Below, piece after piece: positions 1-8,229 of a DNA stretch of 64,000 nucleotides. The position numbers and the translations under genes are program-made. The notes beneath the pieces were generated by a model, which made no database searches, was not told the origin of the DNA, and saw nothing but the letters and a program-made list of their open reading frames with translations. Location of the stretch: contig NZ_DLHA01000059.1 in assembly GCF_002482975.1 (NCBI RefSeq), positions 1 to 64,000 on the forward strand. Direction: 5' to 3'. Numbering within the stretch: the first letter of the stretch is position 1; every line of letters begins with the position of its first letter. Source of the stretch: Flavobacterium sp. UBA7680. GTDB lineage: Bacteria; Bacteroidota; Bacteroidia; Flavobacteriales; Flavobacteriaceae.

Positions 1-60
1 TTTCTCCAGTATGTCGCTATCATTGCCTGATTGCGGGTGCAAATATAAGACGGTTTTTCG
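1..60 (-). promoter_or_regulatory. Putative minus-strand promoter for an RNA or gene left of the window
   Basis: On the minus strand a TATATTTG box (plus positions 40-47) matches the Bacteroidota -7 consensus TAnnTTTG. No clean -33 TTG is visible at the usual spacing. The transcript would run out of the window to the left. The last bases read GGAGAAA on the minus strand (positions 7 to 1), which looks like the 5' end of a Ser-type tRNA. That is inference, because the rest of the gene is outside the window. Confidence 0.4.
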
Positions 61-147
61 GTTCTGAAAACTTTTTTTTAAACTTTTTTTAAATAATTTA
101 CAAGTGTCTAGTTATCAGTATTTACGAAAAATGGATTTTTGAAAAAA

Positions 148-546
148 TTAATCCAAATTGTCTAAAATTGGCGTTGGTTTCTTATTTTCATCAACAGCAA
201 CAAACGAAAAAGTTCCTGAAACTACCGTTTCGCGAAGCTCAGAATACATTTGTTCCATAAAAATATCGACGTGAATTTTACAGCTTGTTCTTCCCACGCT
301 TACAACTTTTGCAACCAATTCAATTAAAGTTCCTGCCGGAATCGCCTTTTTGAAATCAATTTGACCTGTAGAAATTGTAACTACTTTTTTACGGCTGAAA
401 CGAGTAGCACAAATAAAAGCCACTTCGTCCATTAAATGAAGCGCAGTTCCTCCAAATAAAGTATCATAATGATTTGTTGTACTCGGGAAAACTGCTTTGA
501 AAATATGTGTTTCAGATTTTAAAATTCTTTCTTCTAATGTGCCCAT
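148..546 (-). CDS. Acyl-CoA thioesterase, hotdog fold (YciA/BFIT-like)
   Basis: This is a 132-residue single hotdog-domain protein, the usual size for the cytosolic YciA-type acyl-CoA hydrolases that cleave acyl-CoA to free acid and CoA. The segment FGGTALHLMDEVA (residues 31-43) is the family motif and carries the catalytic-type Asp40. The C-terminal strand region with VSGTFSFVAVD is also typical. There is no signal peptide. It lies 5 bp downstream of ribBA on the same strand, so it is probably the last gene of that operon. The family is clear; the acyl chain preference cannot be read from sequence. Confidence 0.85.
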   Translation of the reverse strand: MGTLEERILKSETHIFKAVFPSTTNHYDTLFGGTALHLMDEVAFICATRFSRKKVVTISTGQIDFKKAIPAGTLIELVAKVVSVGRTSCKIHVDIFMEQMYSELRETVVSGTFSFVAVDENKKPTPILDNLD

Positions 547-551
547 AAAGA

Positions 552-1682
552 TTAATAAGTTACGTATTCAGTGATTTCAAGGCCATATCCAATCATTCCG
601 ACACGTTTTGTTTGTTCAGTGTTCGAAACCAGTCTAATCTTAGAAATATCAATATCGTGAAGGATTTGAGCCCCAATTCCGTAATCTTTACTGTCTATGA
701 TAACTTTTGGAGCTTTTAAGGTTCCTGTAGCTTGTAATGTTTTAAGTTCAGAAATTCTGTTTAATAAATTCACAGCTGTCATATCCTGATTAATAAAGAT
801 AACAGCACCTTTTCCGTTTTCATTAATAACCTTAAACATATCGTCTAATTGCTGTTCTGCATTATTAGTTAATGTTCCTAATAAGTCATTATTAACCTGA
901 GAAGAGTGAATTCTGGTCAAAATAGGTTCTCCGGAATTCCATGTTCCTTTAGTTAAAGCAATATGAATTTGTTTATTTGTAGTCTGCTCGTAAGCTCTTA
1001 ATCTAAAAGTTCCAAAACGGGTTTCAATATCAAAATCTTCTTTTTTAATAATAAGACTATCATGTTGCATTCTGTAAGCAACTAAATCTTCAATCGAAAC
1101 TAATTTCAAATCAAATTTCTTAGCCACTTTTATAAGTTCAGGCAAACGAGACATTGTTCCGTCTTCATTCAAAATTTCGCAGATAACACCTGCAGGTTTA
1201 AATCCTGCTAATCTTGCAAAATCAATTGCAGCTTCAGTATGTCCTGTTCTTCTTAAAACACCTCCTTGTTTAGCGATCAAAGGAAAAATATGTCCTGGGC
1301 GTGCTAAATCATGCGGTTTTGTATTTGGGTCAACTAATGCTTGTACTGTCTTAGATCTGTCAGCGGCAGAAATTCCAGTTGTAACGCCATTTCCTTTTAA
1401 ATCAACAGAAACCGTAAAAGCAGTTTCCATATGATCTGTATTATTAGTAACCATGGCACGTAAATCAAGTTCCTTGCAACGGCTTTCTGTAAGTGGTGTA
1501 CAGATTAATCCACGTCCGTGAGTAGCCATGAAATTGATCATATCAGGAGTAACTTTTTCGGCAGCAGCTAAAAAGTCACCTTCATTTTCACGATCTTCAT
1601 CATCAACTACAATGATTACTTTACCTTGACGAATATCTTCTATAGCTTCTTCAATGGTATTAAGTTGAATTTTTGTTGACAT
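552..1682 (-). CDS. ribB: RibBA-like protein: DHBP synthase with degenerate GTP cyclohydrolase II domain
   Basis: The N-terminal ~205 residues are 3,4-dihydroxy-2-butanone 4-phosphate synthase, which makes the four-carbon riboflavin precursor from ribulose 5-phosphate. The acidic metal/substrate motif DDEDRENEGD is at 27-36, followed by THGRGL, RPGHIFPL and GHTEAAIDFARLAG. Residues ~210-376 have the length and layout of GTP cyclohydrolase II, but the zinc site is gone. Where the active enzyme has HSEC...RCDC, this protein reads IHSSQVNN...LTNNA, so all three Cys ligands are replaced. The second half is therefore probably inactive or structural, and a separate GCH II would be needed elsewhere. 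It lies 2 bp downstream of the LptF/G gene. Confidence 0.88.
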   Translation of the reverse strand: MSTKIQLNTIEEAIEDIRQGKVIIVVDDEDRENEGDFLAAAEKVTPDMINFMATHGRGLICTPLTESRCKELDLRAMVTNNTDHMETAFTVSVDLKGNGVTTGISAADRSKTVQALVDPNTKPHDLARPGHIFPLIAKQGGVLRRTGHTEAAIDFARLAGFKPAGVICEILNEDGTMSRLPELIKVAKKFDLKLVSIEDLVAYRMQHDSLIIKKEDFDIETRFGTFRLRAYEQTTNKQIHIALTKGTWNSGEPILTRIHSSQVNNDLLGTLTNNAEQQLDDMFKVINENGKGAVIFINQDMTAVNLLNRISELKTLQATGTLKAPKVIIDSKDYGIGAQILHDIDISKIRLVSNTEQTKRVGMIGYGLEITEYVTY

Positions 1683-1684
1683 AA

Positions 1685-3142
1685 TTATTGTTTGTTTTGA
1701 GCTGGTGAAAACCGCTCGGAAATTTTTTGAAATAATTGTGATATTGGGGGCGTTATTGCATCAAAATTAATTAATCCGTTATCATTTGTAGCACGATAGG
1801 TTAATAATATTGCTAATGGAGAAAGAATGAACGACGACATCCATGAACCCATAAAAGGAGTCATTCCGCCTTCCTGCGATAATCTTTTTCCAAAAGTATT
1901 GATGAAATGGAAGGTAATAAAAATTAATACCGCAAAAACAATTGGTAAACCAAGTCCGCCTTTTCTAATAATAGCTCCTAGAGGTGCGCCAATAAAGAAC
2001 ATTAAAAAGCACGCAAAAGCAATAACAAACTTTTCATACAAAGCCGTTAAGTGTTTGTTTATTTCTCGCTGTTTGTCTTTTAAATCTTTTTGGGTAGATT
2101 CGATAGAGAAAACGTTGCTGGTAACATTGCTGCTCGCCATTTTTAAAACATCAACTTTTTCTTTATTGTTATACAAAGACAAAAGATCACTTGGTAAAGT
2201 CTTTTTCTTTTTCGCTTTATCAGTAACCATAGTACCTGATCTTCTAAATCCAACACGTTGATTTATATTCTCAGAAAATGAGATAATTTCATTATCCAGA
2301 TTTTTGTTTAATGAATCTAAAGTATAACGTAATTCATTAACATTAAGCATTGCATTTGTACCGGCAATACTTTCTTTACTGTCGTCAACTTTATTTAATT
2401 CAGATAAATCGATGTTGATGATATGCTTTTTAAAAGCTCCTTTTATAAAGGGAAGTTTAGAGCGCTCTTCGTATTTTTTTGGAGTAACATCCTGATAGTA
2501 ATAACCATCATTTAAAACCAGTTTTAAAATACTTGATTTTTCATTACTGATTAATTCTCCGTCTTTAGCTTTAATAACCGTTTTGTTTTCTCCAAAATTG
2601 TTAGCCTTTTCGTGAATAGTAACACCAGTAAGAATATTTCCGTTCTCGCCAGATTTTTTGTTGACTTTAATGTTGTACGTCCCAACATCATTAAACTGAC
2701 CTTCGGCAATAGCCATGGCCGGTTTTGCCTGTGCAATGTTTTTACGGAAGTTCACAAACTTATATTCGGCAAAAGGAATAACATTATTGGCAAACCAAAA
2801 CGCTACAATACTCAAAACGAAAATAAAAATAATTAAAACCCGCATTGCTCTTTGAAGCGAGATTCCAGAAGATTTCATGGCAGCAAATTCATAATTCTCG
2901 GCTAAATTTCCGAAAGTCATGATGGAAGCCAAAAGAACCGAAAGTGGTAAAACCAGCGGGATAATACGGGGCATAGAAAAAAGCAGGAATTTCACGACCA
3001 ATATTAAGTCGAGATCTTTACCTGCTAGTTCTGATATAAATAGCCATACTGTTTGAAGTATGAATATGAAAAAAAGGATTACAAATACAGTAGTAAATGT
3101 AACTAAGAATGTTTTTAATAAGTATTTGTCTAGTATTTTCAA
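1685..3142 (-). CDS. LptF/LptG (YjgP/YjgQ) family LPS-export permease
   Basis: This 485-residue inner-membrane protein has the YjgP/YjgQ layout. Three transmembrane segments lie near the N-terminus (about 12-32, 50-75 and 98-120), then a large periplasmic beta-rich region, then three C-terminal helices (about 365-465). The family forms the membrane core of the ABC transporter that extracts lipopolysaccharide from the inner membrane, working with LptB and LptC. The periplasmic part is longer than in E. coli LptG because of a polar insertion around residues 255-350. It sits 8 bp after lolA, giving a neighbourhood of outer-membrane assembly genes. Family certain; F versus G not decided. Confidence 0.88.
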   Translation of the reverse strand: MKILDKYLLKTFLVTFTTVFVILFFIFILQTVWLFISELAGKDLDLILVVKFLLFSMPRIIPLVLPLSVLLASIMTFGNLAENYEFAAMKSSGISLQRAMRVLIIFIFVLSIVAFWFANNVIPFAEYKFVNFRKNIAQAKPAMAIAEGQFNDVGTYNIKVNKKSGENGNILTGVTIHEKANNFGENKTVIKAKDGELISNEKSSILKLVLNDGYYYQDVTPKKYEERSKLPFIKGAFKKHIINIDLSELNKVDDSKESIAGTNAMLNVNELRYTLDSLNKNLDNEIISFSENINQRVGFRRSGTMVTDKAKKKKTLPSDLLSLYNNKEKVDVLKMASSNVTSNVFSIESTQKDLKDKQREINKHLTALYEKFVIAFACFLMFFIGAPLGAIIRKGGLGLPIVFAVLIFITFHFINTFGKRLSQEGGMTPFMGSWMSSFILSPLAILLTYRATNDNGLINFDAITPPISQLFQKISERFSPAQNKQ

Positions 3143-3150
3143 CCTTCTGA

Positions 3151-3798
3151 TTAATCTAATTTATTGATGTAGTATTTCGGGTATTTACTCGCTACAAAGG
3201 TAAATTGATTTTTTGATAATGGCTGATTGGTTTTAAAAGAATTAACGGTTAAAGTTGTTTTTGTTCCGTTTTTTCCAGTTTCAATCAAATTATAGATGTG
3301 TTTTGTCTGAACGTCAATACCTAAAAGAATTTCTTTTCTTTGATCTTTTCCAGTAGTTGGTACTAATTTAATGTATTGAATCTTTCTTCCTTTTACATTT
3401 TGTACAATATCCATATTGTATTTATAACCAGAATTAAAGAAAGTAAGCATTTTTGAAGGCGTGATGGCATTATCATCCTTTTCATTTACTTTAGAAACTG
3501 TAACTTCTTCGTCTTCAGGAACAATTGTGTATGTTTTTTGTCCGTCAAAAATTTTAGTAACGCCCATAAAATTCAATACATATTGATTTCCTTTCATGGT
3601 TACATTTCCTTTACTGTCCTGATTTATATTCTCTTTTGCATTGTTTAGAGAATATTTAAAATCAATAACAATATTATCGTAGCTTTTTATTTTAGCAGTC
3701 ACTTCGTTCAATAAATCTTTGGCTTTTTTATCCTGAGCTTGAATAGAAGTGAAGCTCAAAAGCAAGATAACTGCCATTTGAAAACACTTTTTAGTCAT
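3151..3798 (-). CDS. lolA: Outer-membrane lipoprotein carrier protein LolA
   Basis: This is a periplasmic carrier that would ferry lipoproteins from the inner to the outer membrane. I place the start at 3798, giving MTKKCFQ... followed by a clear signal peptide ending SIQAQ, about 215 residues. The frame stays open upstream to 3888, but those longer starts would run into or over the end of ftsK and put a polar stretch before the signal. ATG 3843 is the other reasonable start. The mature part has the alternating strand pattern of LolA, with motifs such as IDFKYSLNN and QKTYTIVPEDEEV. It lies between ftsK and the LptF/G gene on the same strand. Confidence 0.85.
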   Translation of the reverse strand: MTKKCFQMAVILLLSFTSIQAQDKKAKDLLNEVTAKIKSYDNIVIDFKYSLNNAKENINQDSKGNVTMKGNQYVLNFMGVTKIFDGQKTYTIVPEDEEVTVSKVNEKDDNAITPSKMLTFFNSGYKYNMDIVQNVKGRKIQYIKLVPTTGKDQRKEILLGIDVQTKHIYNLIETGKNGTKTTLTVNSFKTNQPLSKNQFTFVASKYPKYYINKLD

Positions 3799-3850
3799 GT
3801 TAGTGATAGAATTGTTTTTGATTTCCTGAATGTTTGTTCTCATGATTGGA

Positions 3851-6298
3851 TTAATTTTGTTCATTATTAAAGAATTGATCAAGAGCACTTAAGTCTAAAA
3901 TGTTCACGCTTCTTGCTTTACTGCCTTCAAATGGGCCAACAATTCCCGCTGCTTCCAGCTGATCGATCAAACGACCGGCTCTGTTGTAACCTAATTTTAA
4001 TTTTCTTTGCAGTAAAGAAGCAGAACCTTGCTGTGCATTAACAATAATCTCTGCAGCTTCTCTAAATAAGGTATCTCTTTCGGAAATATCCATATCAAGA
4101 TTAATGCCAGTTTCTTCTCCAACAAACTCTGGAAGCAAATATGCTGTGGCATACGCCTTTTGCGAACCAATAAAATCTGTAATTTTTTCAACCTCTGGCG
4201 TGTCTATAAAAGCACATTGCACACGCGTTACGTCATTTCCATTTGTGTATAGCAAATCTCCACGTCCAATTAACTGGTCAGCTCCCTGAGTATCTAAAAT
4301 TGTTCTCGAGTCAATTTTTGAAGTTACCCTAAATGCAATTCTCGCAGGGAAATTGGCTTTAATTAAACCTGTAATAACGTTTACAGAAGGTCTTTGTGTT
4401 GCAATAATTAAGTGAATCCCAATAGCACGGGCCAGCTGAGCCAAACGAGCAATCGGAACTTCGACTTCTTTTCCAGCGGTCATAATCAAATCGGCGAACT
4501 CATCGACAACCAAAACGATATAAGGTAAAAATCGGTGTCCGGCCTCTGGATTTAATTTTCTTGCTTTGAATTTCTCGTTGTACTCTTTAATATTACGAAC
4601 CATTGCATCTTTTAATAAAGAATAACGATTGTCCATTTCGGTACAAAGTGAGTTCAAAGTATTGACCACTTTTGCATTATCAGTAATAATAGCATCTTCT
4701 GTATCTGGAAGTTTCGCTAAATAATGTCTTTCTATTTTATTGAAAAGCGTAAGTTCTACTTTTTTCGGATCGACCAAAACGAATTTTACTTCTGCCGGAT
4801 GTTTTTTGTATAAAAGCGAAGTTAAAACCGCATTTAATCCAACCGATTTTCCTTGTCCTGTTGCACCCGCCATTAATAAGTGAGGCATTTTGGCAAGATC
4901 GACAACAAAAGTTTCATTCGAAATAGTTTTTCCTAAAGCGATTGGAAGTTCCATTTCAGCTTCTTGAAATTTAGCCGATCCAATCACACTTTTCATCGAA
5001 ACCATAGTAGGGTTCTTATTAGGAACCTCAATACCAATTGTTCCTTTTCCAGGAATTGGTGCAATAATACGTATTCCTAAAGCTGATAATGACAAAGCAA
5101 TATCATCTTCTAAACTCTTAATTTTAGAAATTCTGATTCCGGCTTCCGGTACAATTTCATATAAAGTTACCGATGGACCAACGGTTGCTTTAATTTGTGC
5201 AATTTCAATTTTGTAGTTACGAAGTGTATCTACAATTTTATTTTTGTTTTCTTCTAATTCTTCCTGATTAATAGTAATTCCGCCAGTCGAATATTCTTTT
5301 AATAAATCGATAGTTGGGAATTTATAATTGGATAAATCCAAAGTTGGATCAAATAATCCGAAATCTGCAACAAGGCGAGAAGCAAGATTTTCTTCGATAA
5401 TATCTTCTTCTTCGGCCTTTTCAATTACAAACGCTTCATCAGGAGAAACTAATGGAAGTTCTTGTTTTGGCTGAATTGGTTTTAAAATCGGATTTAATTC
5501 AATTTCTGATGAATGATTAATAGTTGGTTTTAAAGCTTCTTTGTTGATTTCGAATTTAGAATCATCTGTCTTTAAATGAATATTATCCAGTTCCGGATCT
5601 TCTTCAATCGCAAATTCTTCTAAATTATAGGCACTTTCAGGTTCTAAATCTTGTTGAGGTTTTTTGATAGAATTTAATTCTGATTTTAATTCATTTTTAG
5701 TGGAATCAAAATAAGACTGAATTTTTTCCGGAGATACTTTTATTTTGAAAATCAAATAAACGATTAATCCAAAAAGTAAGGTTAATAGAGTTCCGGTTTT
5801 CCCGATGTAATCCTGAAGGAAAAGATTTAATTCATAACCAATTGTTCCACCAAGTTCTGGTGCCGAAGTAGCAAAAAAACCAAATAAAATAGAAACAACG
5901 ATAATGGCGAATAAATCCCAAAACCAAGTGTTTTTTAATTTTTTGGTCGAAAGTTCTAATGCCAGAAATAATCCGGTTAAAAAGAATAAACGAACAATTA
6001 TAAAAGAGGCAAGACCGAAACCTCGGTATACAATTAAGTCTGCAAGAAAAGCCCCGAATTTTCCGAGCCAGTTTTGCACCACTTCTTCACGGTCTCCAAG
6101 CTGACTAACAGCACTTTGGTCTGTCTGCCATTGTCCGTTGACATAAAACGAAATAAATGCAACTAATAATGCAATAGAAAAGAGTACCAAAAGGCATCCC
6201 AAAACAAATTTTTGTTGTTTGGATAATGACCAGGATCTAATGCTGGCGACTTTTGATTCGGTTTTTTTGTCTACAGTTTCTTTTTTTGTTTTTGCCAT
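3851..6298 (-). CDS. ftsK: DNA translocase FtsK
   Basis: The 815-residue protein has four N-terminal membrane helices (about 30-55 and three more to ~190). An acidic linker (about 200-320) follows, then the RecA-like motor with Walker A GATGQGKS near residue 475 and Walker B VLVVDEFADL, and finally a C-terminal winged-helix gamma domain (KLKLGYNRAGRLIDQLE). FtsK anchors at the division septum and pumps chromosome ends for XerCD dimer resolution. The linker is much shorter than in E. coli FtsK and close to SpoIIIE, which is usual in Bacteroidota. It is followed by lolA and preceded, 13 bp away, by a diacylglycerol kinase gene. Confidence 0.95.
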   Translation of the reverse strand: MAKTKKETVDKKTESKVASIRSWSLSKQQKFVLGCLLVLFSIALLVAFISFYVNGQWQTDQSAVSQLGDREEVVQNWLGKFGAFLADLIVYRGFGLASFIIVRLFFLTGLFLALELSTKKLKNTWFWDLFAIIVVSILFGFFATSAPELGGTIGYELNLFLQDYIGKTGTLLTLLFGLIVYLIFKIKVSPEKIQSYFDSTKNELKSELNSIKKPQQDLEPESAYNLEEFAIEEDPELDNIHLKTDDSKFEINKEALKPTINHSSEIELNPILKPIQPKQELPLVSPDEAFVIEKAEEEDIIEENLASRLVADFGLFDPTLDLSNYKFPTIDLLKEYSTGGITINQEELEENKNKIVDTLRNYKIEIAQIKATVGPSVTLYEIVPEAGIRISKIKSLEDDIALSLSALGIRIIAPIPGKGTIGIEVPNKNPTMVSMKSVIGSAKFQEAEMELPIALGKTISNETFVVDLAKMPHLLMAGATGQGKSVGLNAVLTSLLYKKHPAEVKFVLVDPKKVELTLFNKIERHYLAKLPDTEDAIITDNAKVVNTLNSLCTEMDNRYSLLKDAMVRNIKEYNEKFKARKLNPEAGHRFLPYIVLVVDEFADLIMTAGKEVEVPIARLAQLARAIGIHLIIATQRPSVNVITGLIKANFPARIAFRVTSKIDSRTILDTQGADQLIGRGDLLYTNGNDVTRVQCAFIDTPEVEKITDFIGSQKAYATAYLLPEFVGEETGINLDMDISERDTLFREAAEIIVNAQQGSASLLQRKLKLGYNRAGRLIDQLEAAGIVGPFEGSKARSVNILDLSALDQFFNNEQN

Positions 6299-6311
6299 TC
6301 TTGCGTTCCGC

Positions 6312-6686
6312 CTATATAAATTTTGGAATATAAATTATCAAACCAATCGCTATTGCTGTCATCGCGGCAAAAAATACCGCTCCTGCAGCAATATCTTTAA
6401 TAAACCCAATTCGTCTGCTGTAATCGGGGTGGATAAAATCGGCGATTTTTTCAACAGCCGTATTTAATCCTTCAATGCTTAAAACCAAACCAATGGCTAA
6501 GGTTTGACATAGCCATTCAGTTTGTGATATATGAAAATAGAACCCGGCAATAGTCATCACAATTCCCAGTGAGAATTGTACCATAACGCTGTGTTCTGTT
6601 TTTATCAGTTTTACAGCCCCTTTAAAAGCATAAGTTACACTTTTTAAGCGACCTGTAACAAAGGTATTATCTTTTTGAAACTCCAT
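6312..6686 (-). CDS. Diacylglycerol/undecaprenol kinase family membrane protein (DgkA-like)
   Basis: A 124-residue integral membrane kinase with three hydrophobic segments, the size and fold of DgkA and UdpK. The family active-site sequence is present as EGLNTAVEKIADF (about residues 85-97), followed by KDIAAGAVFFAA, which matches the KD..AAVL motif of the family. The substrate could be diacylglycerol, recycling membrane-derived lipid, or undecaprenol, feeding cell-wall carrier lipid. The sequence does not separate the two. It is close-packed with tpx upstream and ftsK downstream. Confidence 0.85.
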   Translation of the reverse strand: MEFQKDNTFVTGRLKSVTYAFKGAVKLIKTEHSVMVQFSLGIVMTIAGFYFHISQTEWLCQTLAIGLVLSIEGLNTAVEKIADFIHPDYSRRIGFIKDIAAGAVFFAAMTAIAIGLIIYIPKFI

Positions 6687-6699
6687 TTAGTGGAAAATA

Positions 6700-7197
6700 T
6701 TATAGTGCTGCTAAAGCTGCTTCGTAATTTGGTTCGTTTGCAATTTCAGCAACTTGTTCTGTATGAGTAATTGTTCCATTTGCATCAACAACAATAATAA
6801 CTCTTGAGTGTAAACCTGCTAAAGGTCCGTCAGTGATTTCTAAACCGTTTGCTTTACCAAAAGATCCTGTTTGAAAATCAGATAAGTTTACTACATTTTC
6901 TAAACCTTCGGCACCACAAAAACGTTTTTGAGCGAAAGGTAAATCTCTTGAAATACATAAAACAGTAGTATTTTCTAATCCGCTAGCACTTTGGTTGAAT
7001 TTTCTAACAGATGCCGCGCAAGTTCCTGTATCAACACTTGGGAAAATATTTAAAACTAATTTTTTACCAGCGAAATTGCTTAAAGAAGCAACTGATAAAT
7101 CATTTTGTACTAATTTAAAATCAGCAAGTTTAGAACCAACTGCTGGTAATTCGCCTGATGTATGAACTGGATTTCCTCCTAATGTTATTGAAGCCAT
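6700..7197 (-). CDS. tpx: Thiol peroxidase Tpx
   Basis: A 165-residue atypical 2-Cys peroxiredoxin that reduces peroxides with electrons from thioredoxin. The peroxidatic cysteine is Cys60 in FPSVDTGTCAAS and the resolving cysteine is Cys94 in KRFCGAEG, almost the same positions as in E. coli Tpx. The N-terminal ITLGGNPVHTSGELP signature is also present. A TACTTTTG -7 box lies just upstream on the minus strand (plus 7220-7227). It is the first gene of the run leading to dgk-ftsK and sits next to a thioredoxin and an AhpC-type peroxiredoxin. Confidence 0.95.
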   Translation of the reverse strand: MASITLGGNPVHTSGELPAVGSKLADFKLVQNDLSVASLSNFAGKKLVLNIFPSVDTGTCAASVRKFNQSASGLENTTVLCISRDLPFAQKRFCGAEGLENVVNLSDFQTGSFGKANGLEITDGPLAGLHSRVIIVVDANGTITHTEQVAEIANEPNYEAALAAL

Positions 7198-7219
7198 GAT
7201 AATTTTTTTTAATGAGGTT

Positions 7220-7227
7220 CAAAAGTA
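7220..7227 (-). promoter_or_regulatory. Likely -7 promoter box of tpx
   Basis: The minus strand reads TACTTTTG, a full match to TAnnTTTG, 23 bp upstream of the tpx ATG. No TTG is seen at the expected -33 distance, so this is a partial promoter call. Confidence 0.45.
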
Positions 7228-7312
7228 AGGATTAATATTTGAATCTAAAAGTATTTGTTAAGGGTTTAAGGTGAGATTAAGGAGGTGAATTTTTATCTCG
7301 GTTTCTGTATAG

Positions 7313-7465
7313 ATTGAACGCAGATGATACGGATTTGCTTACGCAAAAACGCAGATCTAAACGGATTTATTTCTCTTTATCATTATCATTCAGTATGAAA
7401 CAAAAAAAATCCGTTTAGATCCGCGACTTCACGAAGTGAATCCGTATCATCCGTGTGCCATTTGC
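7313..7465. repeat. Dispersed long inverted repeat, 'atccgtatcatccg' family
   Basis: Two arms of about 50 bp are imperfectly inverted. The left arm (about 7316-7368) holds GATACGGATTTGC and CTAAACGGATTT; the right arm (about 7407-7460) holds the complement AAATCCGTTTAG and GAATCCGTATCATCCG. A closely related arm occurs at 27155-27190 (CGGATGACACGGATTCACTT). The element fills most of the 349-bp gap between tpx and the next gene. No ORF is supported here. Confidence 0.75.
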
Positions 7466-7471
7466 CACAAC

Positions 7472-7502
7472 AAAAAAAAGCGTCTCTTTTCAGAAACGCT
7501 TT
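7472..7502 (-). terminator. Rho-independent terminator after 7547-7804
   Basis: On the minus strand an AAAGCGT / ACGCTTT stem with an AT-rich loop is followed by a run of eight T. It lies about 45 bp past the stop of the small conserved gene. Confidence 0.75.
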
Positions 7503-7546
7503 CTCAGTCATGTTTTTTTGTTTTTTATTTGAAAAAGAGGCCGATA

Positions 7547-7804
7547 TTATTTATCGATCGAACCTAAAACACGTTTCATGAACGCGTTTAAAGCTTCTTT
7601 TTTATCAGTTCCCTGAGAAACCATTTTGTGTACTTCAAGAGCACCGTACATATTCGAAATCAATTCGCCAATTACATCTAATTCTTCGTCTTTAAGAGAA
7701 GGAATTTCGGTCATAGCTTCAAGAACTTCAATCGTTTCAATGATATAATCCTGATCGTTTTCTTCGATGAACTGCGTTAATTGCTTTATTACTGGTAATT
7801 TCAT
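7547..7804 (-). CDS. Small conserved protein (DUF6952-like) of a redox cluster
   Basis: An 85-residue soluble, mainly helical acidic protein starting MKLPVIKQL. An upstream in-frame ATG at 7831 adds nine residues, but those are encoded by a dispersed repeat, so 7804 is the better start. No catalytic motif and no cysteine are present. From memory it resembles the Bacteroidota family named DUF6952, which sits beside thioredoxin genes; that name is unverified. It follows the thioredoxin gene on the same strand, with the AhpC-type peroxiredoxin further upstream. The context suggests a helper role in peroxide or thiol metabolism, which is inference only. Confidence 0.7.
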   Translation of the reverse strand: MKLPVIKQLTQFIEENDQDYIIETIEVLEAMTEIPSLKDEELDVIGELISNMYGALEVHKMVSQGTDKKEALNAFMKRVLGSIDK

Positions 7805-7912
7805 GTTTAGATTTCTTAGATTTTTAGACATTTCTAGATTTCTTAGACTTTTTTAAAATTTAGACAACATCTAAGAAGTCTAAAAATCTAAGTAAGTCTA
7901 ACTAATCTAAAT
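7805..7912. repeat. Short repeat cluster, 'tctaagaaatctaaa' family
   Basis: The 108 bp between two genes are built from copies of a TCTAAGAAATCTAAAA-type word in both orientations, so the stretch can fold back on itself. It is one of many AT-rich dispersed repeats in the window. Confidence 0.6.
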
Positions 7913-8221
7913 TTAAGCAATTGCGTTTACAAGGTCGATTAAAACTTCTTGTTTATTAGTTTGAGTTTCTCCAACTAATTGTCCGTTTACGAAAGTTGCA
8001 AATGTAGGCAGGTTGCTCACATTAGCTAATTTTCTTGATTCAGGAGAATTTTCTGCATCAACCAAAACAAAAGTGATAGCTTCATTTTCTGTTGCTAATT
8101 TTTTGAATTTTGGTTTCATAATACGGCAGTTTCCACACCATGATGCTGAATATTGTACTACTACTTTTTCGTTTTTAGCAACTAAATCTGCTAACGTATC
8201 TTCGTTTAAGTCGATTAACAT
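7913..8221 (-). CDS. Thioredoxin-family protein
   Basis: A 102-residue cytosolic thioredoxin fold. The redox motif is SASWCGNCRIMKP with Cys29 and Cys32, so the classical WCGPC is changed to WCGNC. The cis-proline region reads NLPTFATFVNGQ. No signal peptide is present. The change from Pro to Asn in the active-site loop would be expected to shift the redox potential compared with classical TrxA. Its likely partners are the nearby AhpC-type peroxiredoxin and Tpx, both of which need a thiol reductant. Confidence 0.88.
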   Translation of the reverse strand: MLIDLNEDTLADLVAKNEKVVVQYSASWCGNCRIMKPKFKKLATENEAITFVLVDAENSPESRKLANVSNLPTFATFVNGQLVGETQTNKQEVLIDLVNAIA

Positions 8222-8229
8222 AGTTTTTA

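Noticed and set aside
552..1690. FMN riboswitch upstream of ribBA
   Set aside because: Only 2 bp separate it from the upstream gene, so there is no leader to hold one.
1827..2261. 144-codon plus-strand open frame inside the LptF/G gene
   Set aside because: It is antisense to a clear coding gene, has low-complexity Phe/Ser/Lys composition and matches nothing.
3799..3888. Longer N-terminus for LolA
   Set aside because: It would add a polar 30-residue stretch before the signal peptide and reach past the ftsK stop; the start at 3798 gives a normal signal peptide.
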